Positions 20,280-33,429 are shown, counted from the first letter of the stretch. The stretch: DNA of 64,000 bases from Manduca sexta (GCF_014839805.1 NC_051134.1:7409170-7473169), one strand, 5' to 3'. Translations and numbers: made by a program. The notes: a model not told the origin generated them from the sequence alone.

Positions 20280-22800
20280 ATATATATCTGAACACATGTA
20301 AGTACACTTGAAGGATTATAGCTGTTTTAGAGGATGTTCGATAAAAGTAAAGTCGCGCCTAATCCAATACAATACAGCACGAGTAAGCCTGCTCGATTGG
20401 GATGGCACTCTAACTTACAATTCTTTTAAATTTATTTGTAGTTTCACTTCACCCGTGAATCTTCTCCCTGGATAAAGTACTCAAAATAAAATATTTAGTT
20501 AAGTAGTTCCCGAGATTGCCCCTTTAATAACAAACTCACGAACTAACAAACTTTACCTCTTCACAATATTAATGTAGATTTTTCATATTTTATTTTAATG
20601 ATACTTCATTTTATAAGAGTTTGCGTAGTTTTTCTTCAAGGCTATAGTGCTTTCTTCGTAAAGACGTTATTTTAATACAATTTAAGATAATGTTTTTGAA
20701 TACTTGTTGTTGTAAAAAACTACGCTGTGGATTGCGTTAGGTTGGTGGCATATAATATGATATTAAACAGTTCATTCTTCTCACACCTAGGGAACATTTA
20801 ATATTTTTGGAACGTTAAATCGGTGAAGTTTGTTGTTAAGTTTAGTAATACTACGTGGAGGCTGTAAGCCCCGCGCCGTGTCGCCAGCGGCCTGCTCCCG
20901 ACCTCCCGAGTCCCGCTCTACTCTTCGCTGCAACGCGCTTTGCAATGCTAAATACAAACATTGTAACTTGTTTAATTAAAACTTCATCGCTTTATGTTTA
21001 TTTCGCCTAACTTTTTCAAAATAGCATAAATTACACTATATTCATGTAAATAACATTCATTACGCGACCACCGCACGCGGCCGCGTGAGGCATCCGAACT
21101 AATGCACTTAACTTATGGACTGTAGCCTCCACTAACATAAATAAAGTATAAAGAATGTATAAAACGGCTTTTAAAATATTATTATAAATATAAACGTATT
21201 TTTTATAAAACGTTATTGCTCGAGTATTTTCTTCGCTACAAAGAAATTAATTTCCACCCTAACTCTAGATGTTCAGCAGAGTTGATACAGAACAATACAA
21301 AGGCGAGACGCTAACTTTCACGACGGCTAGTCGGGCTAAAGTACGCAGTTCGTAGCACCCAGTTACGCGCTCCACCGAACCCGTAGCGGCACGTAGCGCG
21401 CAGTTCCGTAGCACCATAGCCCGTAGACGAATGATCCAGATGTGGCGCGTCGCACAATAGCTTCGAGCCTCAGCTATAGAAGCTGGCCGCTTTCATCGGA
21501 AACCAGATATAATAAAAGCCCGCACAATGCACTGTCAGTGTTTTGTCACACCGTAATATGATATTCCGGTGGCTTTCTCCGAGCGAGCCACAATGAGCTT
21601 TTATTATTTACTAGCGGCCCAAAAGACGCATTACCTACGTCTAGGAAATAGAATACGGATGCTGTGCAACATTTATTAACATTCTACGGAACAATCCATT
21701 GTTGATTGTTGTGTGCGACGTACTTCAGAATTCTCAGCCTTCATCCTATGTCATTTGGGGTCAGCCCTCCAAATACAGTCTACGGTAGTTCATTTAGAAT
21801 TGTATTTGTGTTTCAGTCATTCTTGTTTTATTCCTAGCGTAACAAAGATCAAATAAAGCTTCGTTTTGCCTGTTGTATGGAGAGCAATCACTACATACTT
21901 ATTATTGTTAAACATTCTACGGCTAATAACAGCTAATACAAACAACAATATATAATAATCCAAGTCCACTCCTAATATAAGTATGATATAAGTACGACCA
22001 TAACTAAAGTGGAAGAAAATGTTTGGCGGAACCACGAACTAACTTTAGATTAGTCGTCCACTAAACCACAAAAGCTATTGAATATTCATACGCTTACAAC
22101 TTTGTGTGTTGGGAGTTTTTATAATTTGTAACTTATTATTATTTGTCTACAAATCTCAATGTGTAACTGGTTATTCCTTAAAAGTAAATAATAAGAAAAA
22201 AATTGCGCGGCTCGTGTGATGTAGCGACACCCGGGTGAAGTTACGATCGCATATCTCCCTCGATTGTCGCGATAAACGCGTAATTATAACATAAAAGAAT
22301 CGAGTCGTGCGTGGAGAGCGCCTCGAGGCGGAAACGCGCGCGAACCGTTCGCGTTTATGAGCCGTTTTAGGTTTTATGCGCTTGTGCGTGTCATGTCTAA
22401 TTACTTGTTCATTAAGGAGCGAGCACAAGCGCTTATTAATTATCATTTCTTTGTGCAAATCCACGTGGAATCTACAAACAGATCTTTACAATTAAAATCA
22501 TTAACTTTATATACAGATTATGAATATTATGATAATGTGATTGGCGTCTTAAACACAGTGTTGTGTGATTGAAGGTTTAGTAATTTAAACTTATATGTAC
22601 AGTTGCATCAGATTCTATGCCACATATATACTATTTAACCCGGCCCTGTTATTGACAAAAGGACGGATAATTCCTCTTCCTTTGATAAAATAACAAAATA
22701 ATACGTTCATTATATTATTTCAAAATTCTTGTTTTTTTTTACTATTAGATAAATAGGAAAAAGCTCTTGCTTCATATTGAGATGCATACGCCTTGTGGGT
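20280..22800. other. Gene-free stretch with CGTAGC cluster
   Basis: AT-rich background. GC-rich patches lie at 20865-20940 and 22205-22350. The CGTAGC cluster at 21351-21427 is listed separately. No open frame with domain character. Confidence 0.4.
21351..21427 (+). other. CGTAGC hexamer cluster
   Basis: CGTAGC occurs at 21351, 21382, 21392 and 21407, with CGTAGA at 21422: five near-identical hexamers in 77 bases. Similar clusters recur at 26.75, 32.2, 50.8 and 51.4 kb. Confidence 0.6.
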
Positions 22801-22807
22801 GATATGA

Positions 22808-22900
22808 CCTTCATGACCATGAAGGCTGCAAAGTCTTCGAAACGTCGGGAGAAAATAAAATACTAGCACCGCGATAGAATCCGAAAATTAGTTTAATTTC
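22808..22900 (+). other. Retroelement fragment with degenerate hammerhead-ribozyme-like motif
   Basis: CCTTCATG-AC-CATGAAGG (22809-22826) is a perfect 8-bp hairpin that runs into GGCTGCAAAGTCTTCGAAAC, followed by GTCGGGA. The second part has the stem-II-plus-CGAAAC layout of a hammerhead ribozyme, and GTC follows as a cleavage-type triplet. The CTGATGA core box that should precede it is altered (ACCATGA here). Hammerheads are known in Penelope-like elements and retrozymes. If the alignment is right, this is a dead descendant. The following ACTAGCACCGCGATAG block also looks repeat-derived. Confidence 0.35.
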
Positions 22901-24392
22901 AATATTCGTAAGTTGTTAAACAAAGCGATCAAATGGTGAGAAACGGTCGCTCGTAGATGCGCGTGTTAAGTGGCGACATTAAAATCATTTTATTCTCACA
23001 TGGAATTTAATTATAATACGGAATAAGAAAGCATAACTGCATGTATCTTTGTCAATACACATATTTTTCAGTAAATACATGTTTTAATGTAATAAATAAA
23101 GTTATCCATATCTTCAACTAAATTATAATAAAAATTCCAATGAATTCCTTAAAAACAAGTCCGATTTGTCGATAGACTCGCACTCTATCAACTTATATCA
23201 CGGAATACATCGAATGCGCCTTTGCCTACCCAGGAATAAAAGGTGTAAGTAATCGGAACAAGTTAATGATAAAATGCATCAGCCTCCAAGTCCGCAGCAC
23301 GTGAGGCGCTTGTGCTGAGTACAGAGAGGGTCGGCTCATTTGAATGTCCACCGCCAGCCCTCCCACTCCGACACCGAGCGGAACTCTCCACGCATTTGTA
23401 GTATGTCAGACGGCGTATCTCAAAAGGCAATATCGGGTAAACTGCCGGAGTCTCAACAAATCGACTCTTCCTTATTCCACATTGAAGGTCGACAGTATAT
23501 ATTATTCCTGTACACGTATTATTCCTTTTCCATTCCTGCAATGTGTGTGTTTATGGCCCATAACGATTTACTATGACTGCCTGATTCTATGTCAACGTTC
23601 ATTTAGGATACTAAAGAAACGACAAATCACATATTTTACTTTACTATTTAATTTGGTTGCCTGCCATTTTTATGATTCCTCTTGGCCGATGCCCCGCCCG
23701 CAATTTAGTGTTTTATGGAATATTTTTTTATTTGTAATAAAGTGTAGCTTATGTGGTAATCCAGGTTATGGTCTATTCATGTATTTCAACGACTTTACCA
23801 CTCACGCATTTTTTATTAAGAGGAAATAAAAAAAATTGTTGATGATAACAGTAAATAACCTTGAAAAGTACAAAAAAATAGCGTGGTGTTTACAACTCAC
23901 GTAAACTGTTGACATCGGCAATGCGATGAGTCAGTTTGCATAGATTTCTTAGTTTTCAGAAAAACACACAAAAGTAAGAATAAAAATCATACATATCACA
24001 TAAAAGAAAAAACAGTCCACGCTACATGCTAATTTTATCCCTTGTCTGACAATATCTAATGCTGGTACTCGGAGATCAATACCCAGCGGTTTCACACACC
24101 AGATATATAATGTTAAGGAGATTTGTTTGGATTCACAAGCGACCTGTTCTTTATTCCTCTCACAAAAAGCCTTTATAAAAAATGCTATAATGTCGCGAAG
24201 ATTGAAAATTTCCACAGAAACAAATAAATAGGGTGGCGCTCTCGCAGGTGTAATAACATAAGCTGAATAATACATAATGGCACGTCGCCGTCGCAACGCC
24301 GCCGCCGCGCGACGACACGCGCTCGGATATTTTTAAACAGCCATTCGCGACCCGCACTCCCTAATATACTTACGGCCTGATGGTATTTTTAT
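22901..24392. other. Gene-free stretch
   Basis: AT-rich with one GC-rich patch (24285-24355, CGCCGCCGCCGCGCGACG). The longest open frame (23344-23829, 161 codons) is compositionally random and has no domain. Nothing else identified. Confidence 0.4.
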
Positions 24393-24500
24393 CTAGCTGT
24401 TGCCCGCGGCTTCGGTCGCGTTACGTTATTGTGGTTCATAGTATTTTCTCCCTGGTATATATATTTTAATAAATAACGCGAACATCGCACGGTAATGGCC
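24393..24500 (-). mobile_element. Helitron 3'-end fragment
   Basis: On the minus strand it ends CGAAGCCGCGGGCAACAGCTAG at 24393, the same design as the other Helitron 3' termini here (GC-rich hairpin-forming block, then CTAG). About 100 bases are recognisable. The 5' end is missing or too diverged. Confidence 0.5.
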
Positions 24501-25794
24501 CCGGCTATAGTTACAGTCACATGCTACATCACGCGGAAATTCTGTGATATCCTTACAAAGTCGTTATTAAAATGTTCATTTGCCTGTCAGCGCCCCACCC
24601 TGTAATATACGTCTAAACTGAATTAAGTATAATATAATATTGTATTACTATGTACTTCATTCATTTGAATTTCATATTCGGCTTCTCAAAAAGACTTTGA
24701 TTAATATTTTATACAATTACTCGTAGGTAATTACATTCTCATGAAATTATAAAAAAAGGAAAACTGTTATTAAAACCTGATATTTAATTGAACTTCACAA
24801 TCGCGCAACTAAAAGAGGTAACCTTCTATATGAATACTATAACATAAAGGGGGATTACTCGGAAGGATTTGTCCGTGTTATTGTAGGTTCTATTAGAGGC
24901 CCGAGTCGGCGCGAACATCCAACTGTCGGCCATTCTTATTTCGCCCCAGTCTCAATTAGGCATTCGGCCAGCAAGGCTTTAGAGATTCCAAATAAAAATC
25001 CTATATGGAAGTGTCATTGAAATCTGCTGTTACTACAAAAATTCCCCGTGATTCACACGCATGCAATTACAAAAACGTACACATTGAATGGAAATTCAAG
25101 ACTGTATCGGATAACGGAGCGTTATTCAAAATATTTTTTTAATCAACTTCAAACAAAAGTTTTCAATTCGTCGCGTTTATATTTTAGAAATATTTAACCC
25201 GTCCGTACTTACCTATATACTTGTACACTCGCATATAAGAGAACTACCACTTGGTACTTTAATAGCGTCTCAAACTACTAGATTTGCAGATTATGGGTAA
25301 ATAAAGGGCACTTCTCGTACATGTTATTCTGTGTCGCGCTTGTGAACAACGCGGCTTACTGCGCCCAATGAACTTCATAACCGCGATATTAATGCGAGCC
25401 GCGCGCCGCCGCTGGAATTTGTTCCCTTAATGTTATTCCAGGTACAAGATAGTGATTACTTTTATGGGAGCGGAACCTCGTGACGAGAAGTAATGGTACA
25501 CGTACATATGTATTTACCGAATGTCCAGAGTACTGCGAAACTATAGTTCGTGAATGACACTGTTTGTGTATTTCATGTATAATTATTTCATGCTTGTCTG
25601 TATCAATTATATTGCGGAGATTTGACTTCGGGTGGTTGGGAATATTTGCTAAGAAATTAGAAATCGAATCTTACATCGTTTTAGTTCACATTGTGTACTG
25701 TGCCTTTACTAAAAAGGTAGTTATAACTATTATAGAACTAAATATATATGAGTTATAATACATTTTGCTAGTGTTAGGATATATTATTTTGTAT
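24501..25794. other. Gene-free stretch
   Basis: AT-rich with a short GC patch near 25395-25415 (GCGAGCCGCGCGCCGCC). No open frame or repeat recognised. Confidence 0.4.
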
Positions 25795-25990
25795 CCGCCC
25801 GCACATGTTGTTAAAACCCGCCAAAGTAGCCAATTTAAGTGTGTCGCGTTCCAGGATCAGACTATGTATATCTGATTCGAACAGGTCGGCATTATTGTGT
25901 CGACTGAGGAGGTGTAATCATCTCATGTCAGTCGACATTTTATCTGGAACCCACTCCACTTACCCGAAGTTGCAGTGGAGTCACTTTAAC
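25795..25990 (-). repeat. Dispersed repeat family C, inverted copy 3
   Basis: Starting from GTATCCGCCCGCACAT and TTAAAACCCGCCAAAGTAGCC, it runs through TTGTGTCGACTGAG to GTTGCAGTGGAGTCACTTTA, the inverse order of the plus-strand copies. More diverged than copies 1 and 2, with about 30 extra bases near CAGTCGAC. Confidence 0.6.
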
Positions 25991-26127
25991 GCATAAAAAA
26001 TTCCAAAACGGTACAATAAGAGACCAACTTGACTTACCCACTGGAAAACACAATTAGTGACGATGAATGAGATTACATTATTATAGATACTTTCTTTGTC
26101 ATTAAACTATTTCAAGTCTAACATAAT

Positions 26128-26330
26128 ATCTTTTTTTTTATTGCTTTGACGAGACGAGCTTACCGTTCGCCTGATAAGCGATACGACCGCCCATAAACAG
26201 TAGAAACACCACCTAACACCTTGAATTACAAAGTATTGTTTTTATTCCACTGCGCTCGCCATCCTGAGACATGAGATGTTAAGTCTTATTATGTCCAATA
26301 GTCACACTGGCTACAATTTCTTTCAAACCG
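26128..26330 (-). repeat. Dispersed repeat family D, inverted copy 2
   Basis: It begins with a T run, then TTGACGAGACGAGCTTACCG, GCGATACGACCGCCCATAAA, CAGTAGAAACACCACC, CACCTTGAATTACAAAGTAT, CACTGCGCTCGCCATCCTGA and GAGATGTTAAGTCTTATTA. Read on the minus strand it ends in an A-rich tail like the copy at 11.5 kb. Confidence 0.75.
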
Positions 26331-26750
26331 GAACACAACAGAAACTACACACTGCTGTTTGGTGGCAAAAACAGACATTGCGCTGGTACCTACCCAGGCG
26401 GACTCTCACATATAAGAGACCTACCAACAGTATTACCTGCCCAATACACAAACGAGGCATCATTTTAAGATAAAACTAAGTCAATAAGTGAAGTTACTCC
26501 CCCGGCAATCACATTGCACATCACAGCAAAGATATATAACGTTTTGATTGTTTTTGTGAGACAATTTTAGTTAGTTTTAGTAATACAATGCCATCCTGTT
26601 TATGCTGAAAACAAAACGGGCTTCAACGCGGTTCCTCTCTTTGAAATCTCTCCAATATGCATAAATAATCACATTACACACTCAAAATAATTCAGTTACA
26701 ACACACCTACTTACTCATGATGCATTTCCCTACATAACGCAATTCCCCGT

Positions 26751-26822
26751 CGTAGCATTACGTAGCAGTAACTTACTACGACATTTATTGTGTAGCAAAT
26801 TCGTAGCACATAACTACGTACG
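26751..26822 (+). other. CGTAGC hexamer cluster
   Basis: CGTAGC at 26751, 26761 and 26802, TGTAGC at 26791, and CTACGTACG at about 26815. Resembles the clusters at 21.4 and 50.8 kb. Confidence 0.55.
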
Positions 26823-29800
26823 CAGTAATAAAGCTGATATTATGCAAACGCAAATTTTATCGCACATATTTCACTAGCTTTTTTGAACCATGTTGTAATA
26901 CCGTTGAAAAGGTCAAAGCTTTGTGTTAAAAATGCGTCATGTCGCTCGCCAATAAATAGCGAATTTGAAATATTCATATAATGTTTAAATAAAATTTCAG
27001 AGAAGGGCCGTCTATAAAATAAAATTGAAACAATCGCTCCGTAAGTCAACTTGCCTTTCATTTAGTACTTTAAAATAATTGAATTTCGTAATGAAATAAA
27101 TTCAGTCGGCCAGCAATATTGCTAATGAGAAACTGAATTAAGTCGTTCAAAGAGAACGGGGTTCTGAGAAGACAGATTTTGGCAAAGTATAGGCAAGAGA
27201 GCGGAGACGCGGAAAGAGAAACAACCTCAGACACAATATCTGTAGAACATGAGGCCTTGGGTTTAAATCCGATGACAGATGTCTGTTGGATCTGTAAACA
27301 TTTGTTTTGTATCTCTTACACTATAAGTATGAGTCGGGCCAGATGGTCTAGATATATTTATTTATGATTTGGTCGCAGTCTCGGTGCGGAAGCAGTGGCA
27401 TAAGCTCCGAGACATCGCCTCTATTTTCCGGTCGCATTCTGCTTCCGCCGACACACCCACTGACACTTTGCACTGACACGCGGCCGCTGGCTTCTTTTAA
27501 AAGCAAATCATTTACGCAAACCGGATATATGGAATAATTATAGCTAGTAGTAAAAGTATGAACATTTTTATAATATTTTGAACGATGTTGAATTTTTCGT
27601 TAAACTACAGTTCATTTATTTATTCATTCCTTACTATTTCTACGAAATATCATCTTTTAATCTTATAAAAAATTCTACACTGGCTACAAAACTTATAAAG
27701 TTTACTGGTGAGTCCTGATTCATTGATTGCGTCATTTGAAATTATATAATTAAGTAACGTGTGTTTTAGTTATAAACTATTACTGACCAATTGGCAACTG
27801 ACATAATAAAAATAATTAGTCATTGCATTGAATATTTTGAAACACCCAATAGTCTCAAATAGTCCCGAGCACACACAAATTGAATTTATATCGACACTCG
27901 TAATACTATTGTGAAGTACACAAACATTTCACTCAGGAAATCGATCCTACATCCTCTCATTTCCTGCAGCACCACGGTCCAACTCTTGAAGTAGTTTGCA
28001 ATCTAAAGAATGTGCAAGACAAAAGTAATTCGCGTTTATAAGCGGCGTAGAGTTGTGTGTGCTGTGGCTCGGGAGTTGAGGCGCTCGTGGAATCTATTAG
28101 GGCGAGAGGCGGCGGCCGCCGGCAAAGCGGCAACAAGTGAACCCGAGGATGGCTCTCGAGCTACACCCCCCCCACCCGCCGCCGCCTCACCCCCGCGGCA
28201 CGCTCCGCTCACACACAGCTAATGTTTCTGTTATTACTTTTGAATAGCTTTGTAATTTATGTGAGGGAAGGAAAAATTGCAGTTTGTTCTTCGCTATTTA
28301 TTAAAGAAATGATTTACTACGTCTTACAGTTAGTATGGAGTATTTTTTAATTATCTTTTTATAAATACGATAATAATTTGAACTTGTGTATTTAGGAAAT
28401 ACTTTTTAATCAAAGATTGTTACGTGTACGCAAATTCATTCACCGTTTTGGGCATTAACTCTAAACATATTTTTATAGACATTTATGGATCGCCTTGACC
28501 AGAGCTCTGCGCCACAAATTCAATGTATATAATTTTTTTGTTAAGCACGGTCCGTGGGTTATCGAAGGCGCAACTGAGTCCTAATTATTTTTCCTTGAAG
28601 GTCGCCAACAAACTGCTAATTCCATTGATACAGTAAGTAGTCCTTGGCTGATACGATCGTTACCTTTTTTCCATGCAGAAAAATTATCAGTTCATCGACA
28701 TTGGTTCACAAATCACATATACCCTGATATTTAAATAGTATCATGAAAATAAAACAATGCCACGATTTGACGCGTGTGAAGTGAAGCCTGCATTACGTGT
28801 ACTATTATTATTATCTATAACTTCCGATGGACTAACGCAACGCTACTAACTGTACATGAATGTACAGTCGGCATAATAATCTACTGATTTATGCCAATTC
28901 GAAACCGACGACCCTGTATTATGTACAGTATGTTCTACATTACGCTTAAATCACTATATTGTACGTAACTAAGCATACGTAGGTTAATAGAGATGTTACA
29001 ACATGCGATACGATTGGTATGTGATCACTCATACCTTAAACAAACCCCGCATAAAATCCTCTAAATAAAAAATAAACCGCTTAAGAAATATTTTTAGCCT
29101 CCTGATCTGGGGTTCGCTCCCTCGTTGCGACGACGCTAGGATCAAAATTTACTATGTGCTTATAATATACTTAAATAACCAATAAACACATTTAATCTTT
29201 CACTTTATAGAGGATTTTTTTGTCAAGTTATTAAAATTCCTAATAAAATATTTATTTCAAACTTTTTATATTACTATTTTCTCGACCTCGATTATCATCT
29301 ATTGCATACATCGCGGGCAATATCATTTATAACAAGTTCATATTATCAATAATTAAAATCTTGATCAGAGATTAAACAAATCATTGCTTTAACCTAGCCT
29401 TAAAACATTGGACGAAGATGATTTGTCGCAAAGAGATAGCAACAATTATTGAATACAATGGATAATAATTAATAAATCTCAATAATAAGCAATCTTTTGT
29501 CTCTATGTATTATTGCACACAAATGTAATAAAAGAACGAGAAGGTTCCCTGGTCGATAGACGCAATTGTATTCTGACTTGTAGAACAAAGCCTTCGTGAG
29601 CGGCGAGCGGCGGCGGCGGCGGCGGCGGGATCAATCATAAATGAAATGATGGAAATTGAATCAATTATCCCACAGATAAAAAGATAATAGTGGGAATCTA
29701 GTGAATAGGGCTTTTGTGCGTAAAACTTGGCGGTTAGCATAAATTTATTGGAAATGGTCGTTTTTGTCAGGTTCCATCCGAGTAGCTTTTATCGCATTAT

Positions 29801-30519
29801 CAAGTGTTTTGATTAAGTGCCTTAAAGTTGGTAAAATTACTGACTGTTATGAGCCCTAAAAATAATATGTCACAGAGTCGAACGCAGTACAATATAAGTA
29901 TATTTTTTACTTTTTTTTTAACAAAGTTATGTGTGACAATAGCACTATTCATATGCAAGTATAATTGCCAGGCAAACGACCTGCTCAACTCAATTGCATA
30001 AAAACATCTGAATATGCAAAATAAATTAGTATAAAATTACTCCACGAATATATAAAACATGAGCACACTTCACTAAACTTAAAATGCAAATTATGCGCGC
30101 TGTTCTGAAATTAATATCAACTCGAGTAGGTTTTATAACGAGGCGAGTAAGTATTTCAACTGATGAGAAAGGTCATAAATGTCCATAAATAATAACGACG
30201 ATTTGATGTTTTATTACTATAATGCATCGCACTGAAGAGACCCGCGGTGATACGTGCAGACAATCGCTATACCTAAATCACATCAAACATGTTCACCTTG
30301 TGAGCCTTTTATGTGACAAATGGATTGATTCGTACGAAATCATATCTAATCTTTAGAGATCACTGTATACAATCACTGGATCGAAATATTTGTCCAATGA
30401 TTTGCCCAAATTAATTATGCTGTTAAGATGGCATCGTATCGCGTGCCGGAATCAACCTATGTAAAACCAAACAAAATATAAAATTTAGGCGATTATATAA
30501 ATATAAGTCAATGGCAAAT
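26823..30519. other. Gene-free stretch with GC-rich island at 28060-28215
   Basis: AT-rich. The island (GGCGGCGGCCGCCGGC, then CACCCCCCCCACCCGCCGCC) yields a 70-codon frame without domain character. A (CGG)n tract sits at 29608-29628. CTGTACAT-GA-ATGTACAG (28850-28867) is a perfect palindrome. A tRNA-arm-like block near 27930-27985 may be a SINE scrap. Confidence 0.4.
29608..29628 (+). repeat. (CGG)7 microsatellite
   Basis: Seven uninterrupted CGG units in AT-rich sequence. On the minus strand it encodes a short Ala run in an open frame with no other coding character. Confidence 0.9.
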
Positions 30520-30690
30520 GGTACATATATCCCAATACCTGCCAACTTCCCTTTCGTACCTTTTGTAAAATCTAATTATCATTAGAACGATTTACAAACC
30601 GCGTTTATGTATATTAGTACATGTTGTGTTGAGTTCCCTTTCGAAAATTTCACCCTTCGCTACTGATATACATCTTCTTTCATCGACATA
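30520..30690 (+). repeat. Dispersed repeat family I, copy 1
   Basis: It shares with 33255-33425: CCCAAT-CCTGC, TTGTAAAATCTAATTAT, AACGATTT-CA-A-CGC, TTTAT-x-ATATT and a TTTCGCCACTG-like end (TTCGCTACTGATATACA). Not otherwise recognised; no coding. Confidence 0.55.
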
Positions 30691-31009
30691 ATAATATAAG
30701 TGCACTTTATATATAGGTTCAATGTAATATCTTTTGTACACAGTATAAAAAAAAATGTTTCCTGGCGCACACCAAATTTTCCTTTTAGAGCCGCCGAAAA
30801 GAGCCGCGACTACCGCGAGCGCCAAGTATGTCTAAGTTGTAGTTCTTAAAAACCGTCGGCGCGGCGTGCAACACAAACGAGAAGTTTTTCTAATTAGAGC
30901 CGCATTACCTATTCATACAGAACCGGCGAGTGCCTGAGAGTGTGCGCTCGCGAACTATAGAAGCAGCGCAGGGTAGTTACTGTTATGGCAGACTTCGTTT
31001 CCGATATCA

Positions 31010-31195
31010 TTTTTTTATTGTATTGACTGACGAGACGTTCTTGCCGTTCGTCCGAGAGTAAGCGATACGACCGCCCATAGACAGTAGAAACACCATCCAA
31101 CACCTTGAATTACAACGTATTGTTTGGTATTTCACTGCGCTCGACAACCTGAGATATGAGATGTTAAGTCTTATTAAGTCCAGTAGTTACAATAT
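31010..31195 (-). repeat. Dispersed repeat family D, inverted copy 3
   Basis: A T-rich start, then GACGAGACGTTCTTGCCGTT, AAGCGATACGACCGCCCATA, CAGTAGAAACACCATCCAAC, CACTGCGCTCGACAACCTGA and GAGATGTTAAGTCTTATTA. Very close to the copy at 26.1 kb through most of its length. Confidence 0.75.
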
Positions 31196-31419
31196 CTATA
31201 GAAAATTTTACAATACATAATATGAATGGTAAATATAGTAATATATTTTTAAAGTTCTCATATTTATGATACTCGTCAGTATTTAAAGGACGTTTATGTA
31301 ATTATTTTATATATTACCCATGCGCATTCACTATAACAAACAACAAAATTGTATAACATGTACACAAGAAAATACTTTATAATTTACTTCTTACTAAATA
31401 TGTATATATGTAAAAATAT

Positions 31420-31651
31420 TTGGATATTCGTTAGAACTCGCGGCAGTTACTTTCGAACGTATTAGAATGACATTTGGTACGCGGATATACCATATCCTAA
31501 ATTCAGATAGAGGCAACTTTTTATTTGAATCATTTGATCCCGTGAGAGAAGTATAAATTTTGAAACAGATTATTTGCATAGATAGCGCATTGTATCGGTA
31601 CAGGGAAAACGGGAAGGTTTCAAAGTAGGCGAAACCGCTAGCAACACATAG
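31420..31651 (+). mobile_element. Helitron 3'-part fragment with mutated terminus
   Basis: It ends GTAGGCGAAACCGCTAGCAA and then CACATAG before T (31652). This aligns with the complete terminus at 37.2 kb (inverse GGCGAAGTCGCGAGCAACAC-CTAG) with the final CTAG changed to ATAG. The interior (ACATTTGGTACGCGGATATA) has the look of the family, but no clear 5' TC end was found. Confidence 0.45.
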
Positions 31652-31659
31652 TTAAATAT

Positions 31660-33150
31660 AAAATTTCGGTGTTAAATTGTGCTGTATTATTTAGCACTTA
31701 CGTCTCAACATGTACTGAGCCTTAATGCAGTAATTGCGGCGCGAGTTCTGCTCATTTTTTAAAACTAGGTTGAATTCTCGGCTGCAACACCGGAAGCATA
31801 AGATCACACGAGAGTTTAAATTATCTCGTTTACACTGTATGCACTAAAAAGAATGGCATTTAAATAAAATATAGTGAAAACATAGTTTTATCTTTATTTG
31901 TAAAACATTTATGTTATATATCGGTCTAAAAACGAGCAAAACAACGCATTATCCGTCCAATTTGTACTATCGAATGGATTTGGAATGCTAGAGAACAGCA
32001 GCATCTAGCTAGGGCATAAATTATTTCTTACAATATTTATGTATTTAAGCTACTATTTTACGTAACACCACAGTATCTAACACGGAACACCACACTAAAT
32101 ACCCTTATTCAACTTGCAGTAATTTTTATATACCGCTGTATTTTGAATTTCGTAGACGCGATTGTTATGCAGCGGCATGCGCTACGAGTCTAAACTAATC
32201 GACTACGACCTCACAGGCGCACGTCGCTACGAAGCTACACCTATGCTCACATTAACTTCTGTGTCGCGTAGTCTCAGAGGCTACTCTGACGTAGCAACTT
32301 TTCTTTACCTAAAATTAGTAATGAAATGTAAGAGAAAAAAAACAGCAATTTAAACTGATATTAATTATAAGAGACTCAATTGATTAAAAAGCATATCAGG
32401 ATGTAATTGCTCAATAAATTCTATTGTATTATTTCTTAGATGACCGCTAAACATGATGTAGGTGAATTGTAACCAACTTTAAAAAAGTGATAGACCCTTA
32501 CGTTCGTCTTAATACATATTTAGGTATCGGATATTTAAGGACTCGGGAACTGACCTATATTTTATAATGAACGCTACCTAGTAGTTTAAACATTTTATAG
32601 CATCAGCTTTAAATGTCGTACTCCTAGCATTACCTAGCGAGTTGACGGTAAAGTAAAAATAGTCTATCTTATTTTTATTACGCCTTCGAGAGAAATAAAC
32701 AAGCACTATTTAGGAATAACAACGCGCTGTATAATCTGTAATCTCTCTCCGGCGGCCTACCGAGTGCCGAGTACACGAAACTAAGCCGCGTATGAGATTC
32801 ACCGCGCGCCGTAGCTTCAGGGTTTCCCTCTCTAATCTCCTAATTAATAATCAATTTGGACGGATTACATCATAGCCAAAAAGAGTCTGAGCTTTTCTCA
32901 CGAGTAGAAATAAAGCCTAGTAAATGATACTATTCCTTATTTGGAACCTCAGTTTCTAATTCAACTATCTGTGAGGTTGTTCAAGTATGTTTGTTTCGCT
33001 AACTGAACAAGGAATCAAGTAATTGCCTGGCTTGGGAACGCGATTCTTCATAACCATTTGCAATACATAGATCTTTATATTACAAACCACATTGCACTGT
33101 ACTGTGTTCATTTTTAAATATTAATATTAAATTTCATAATGCCAAGTAAC
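31660..33150. other. Gene-free stretch with CGTAGC-type cluster at 32151-32295
   Basis: The cluster holds CGTAGA at 32151, GCTACG at 32181 and 32226, and CGTAGC at 32290. The rest is AT-rich without recognised features; a GC patch lies at 32745-32825. Confidence 0.4.
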
Positions 33151-33154
33151 ACTG

Positions 33155-33425
33155 GCTATTTTCATCAAACAGGCACCAGGCTCACAACAGTGCTTACACC
33201 CTGCAGCTTGGTGGCAAAAGGAGTAAATCGAAAATGCTTACACACCAGCAGCGAAGAGTCCATGTTAACCCAATTCCTGCAGGCTATCCTTTATGTATAA
33301 TTATTGTAAAATCTAATTATAACCAAAACGATTTGCAGATCGCATTTATACATATTGATGCCTATATGTCATGTCGGGTTAACTTTCGGACAATTTTGCC
33401 TTTCGCCACTGGTACACACCCACAA
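33155..33425 (+). repeat. Family D-like edge plus dispersed repeat family I, copy 2
   Basis: 33155-33240 (ACACTGGCTA, GGCACCAGGCTCACAACAG, GCTTGGTGGCAAAA) resembles the sequence just beyond family D at 26300-26390 (TCACACTGGCTAC, TTTGGTGGCAAAAACAG). 33255-33425 matches family I at 30.5 kb. The two blocks may be parts of one larger element, with D as its end. Confidence 0.5.
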
Positions 33426-33429
33426 ATAT

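Noticed and set aside
23344..23829. 161-codon open frame as a gene
   Set aside because: Compositionally random protein rich in C, F and Y, no domain, overlapping frames, no splice or promoter context.
29510..29740. Poly-alanine protein encoded across the (CGG)n tract
   Set aside because: A simple trinucleotide run in an otherwise random frame.
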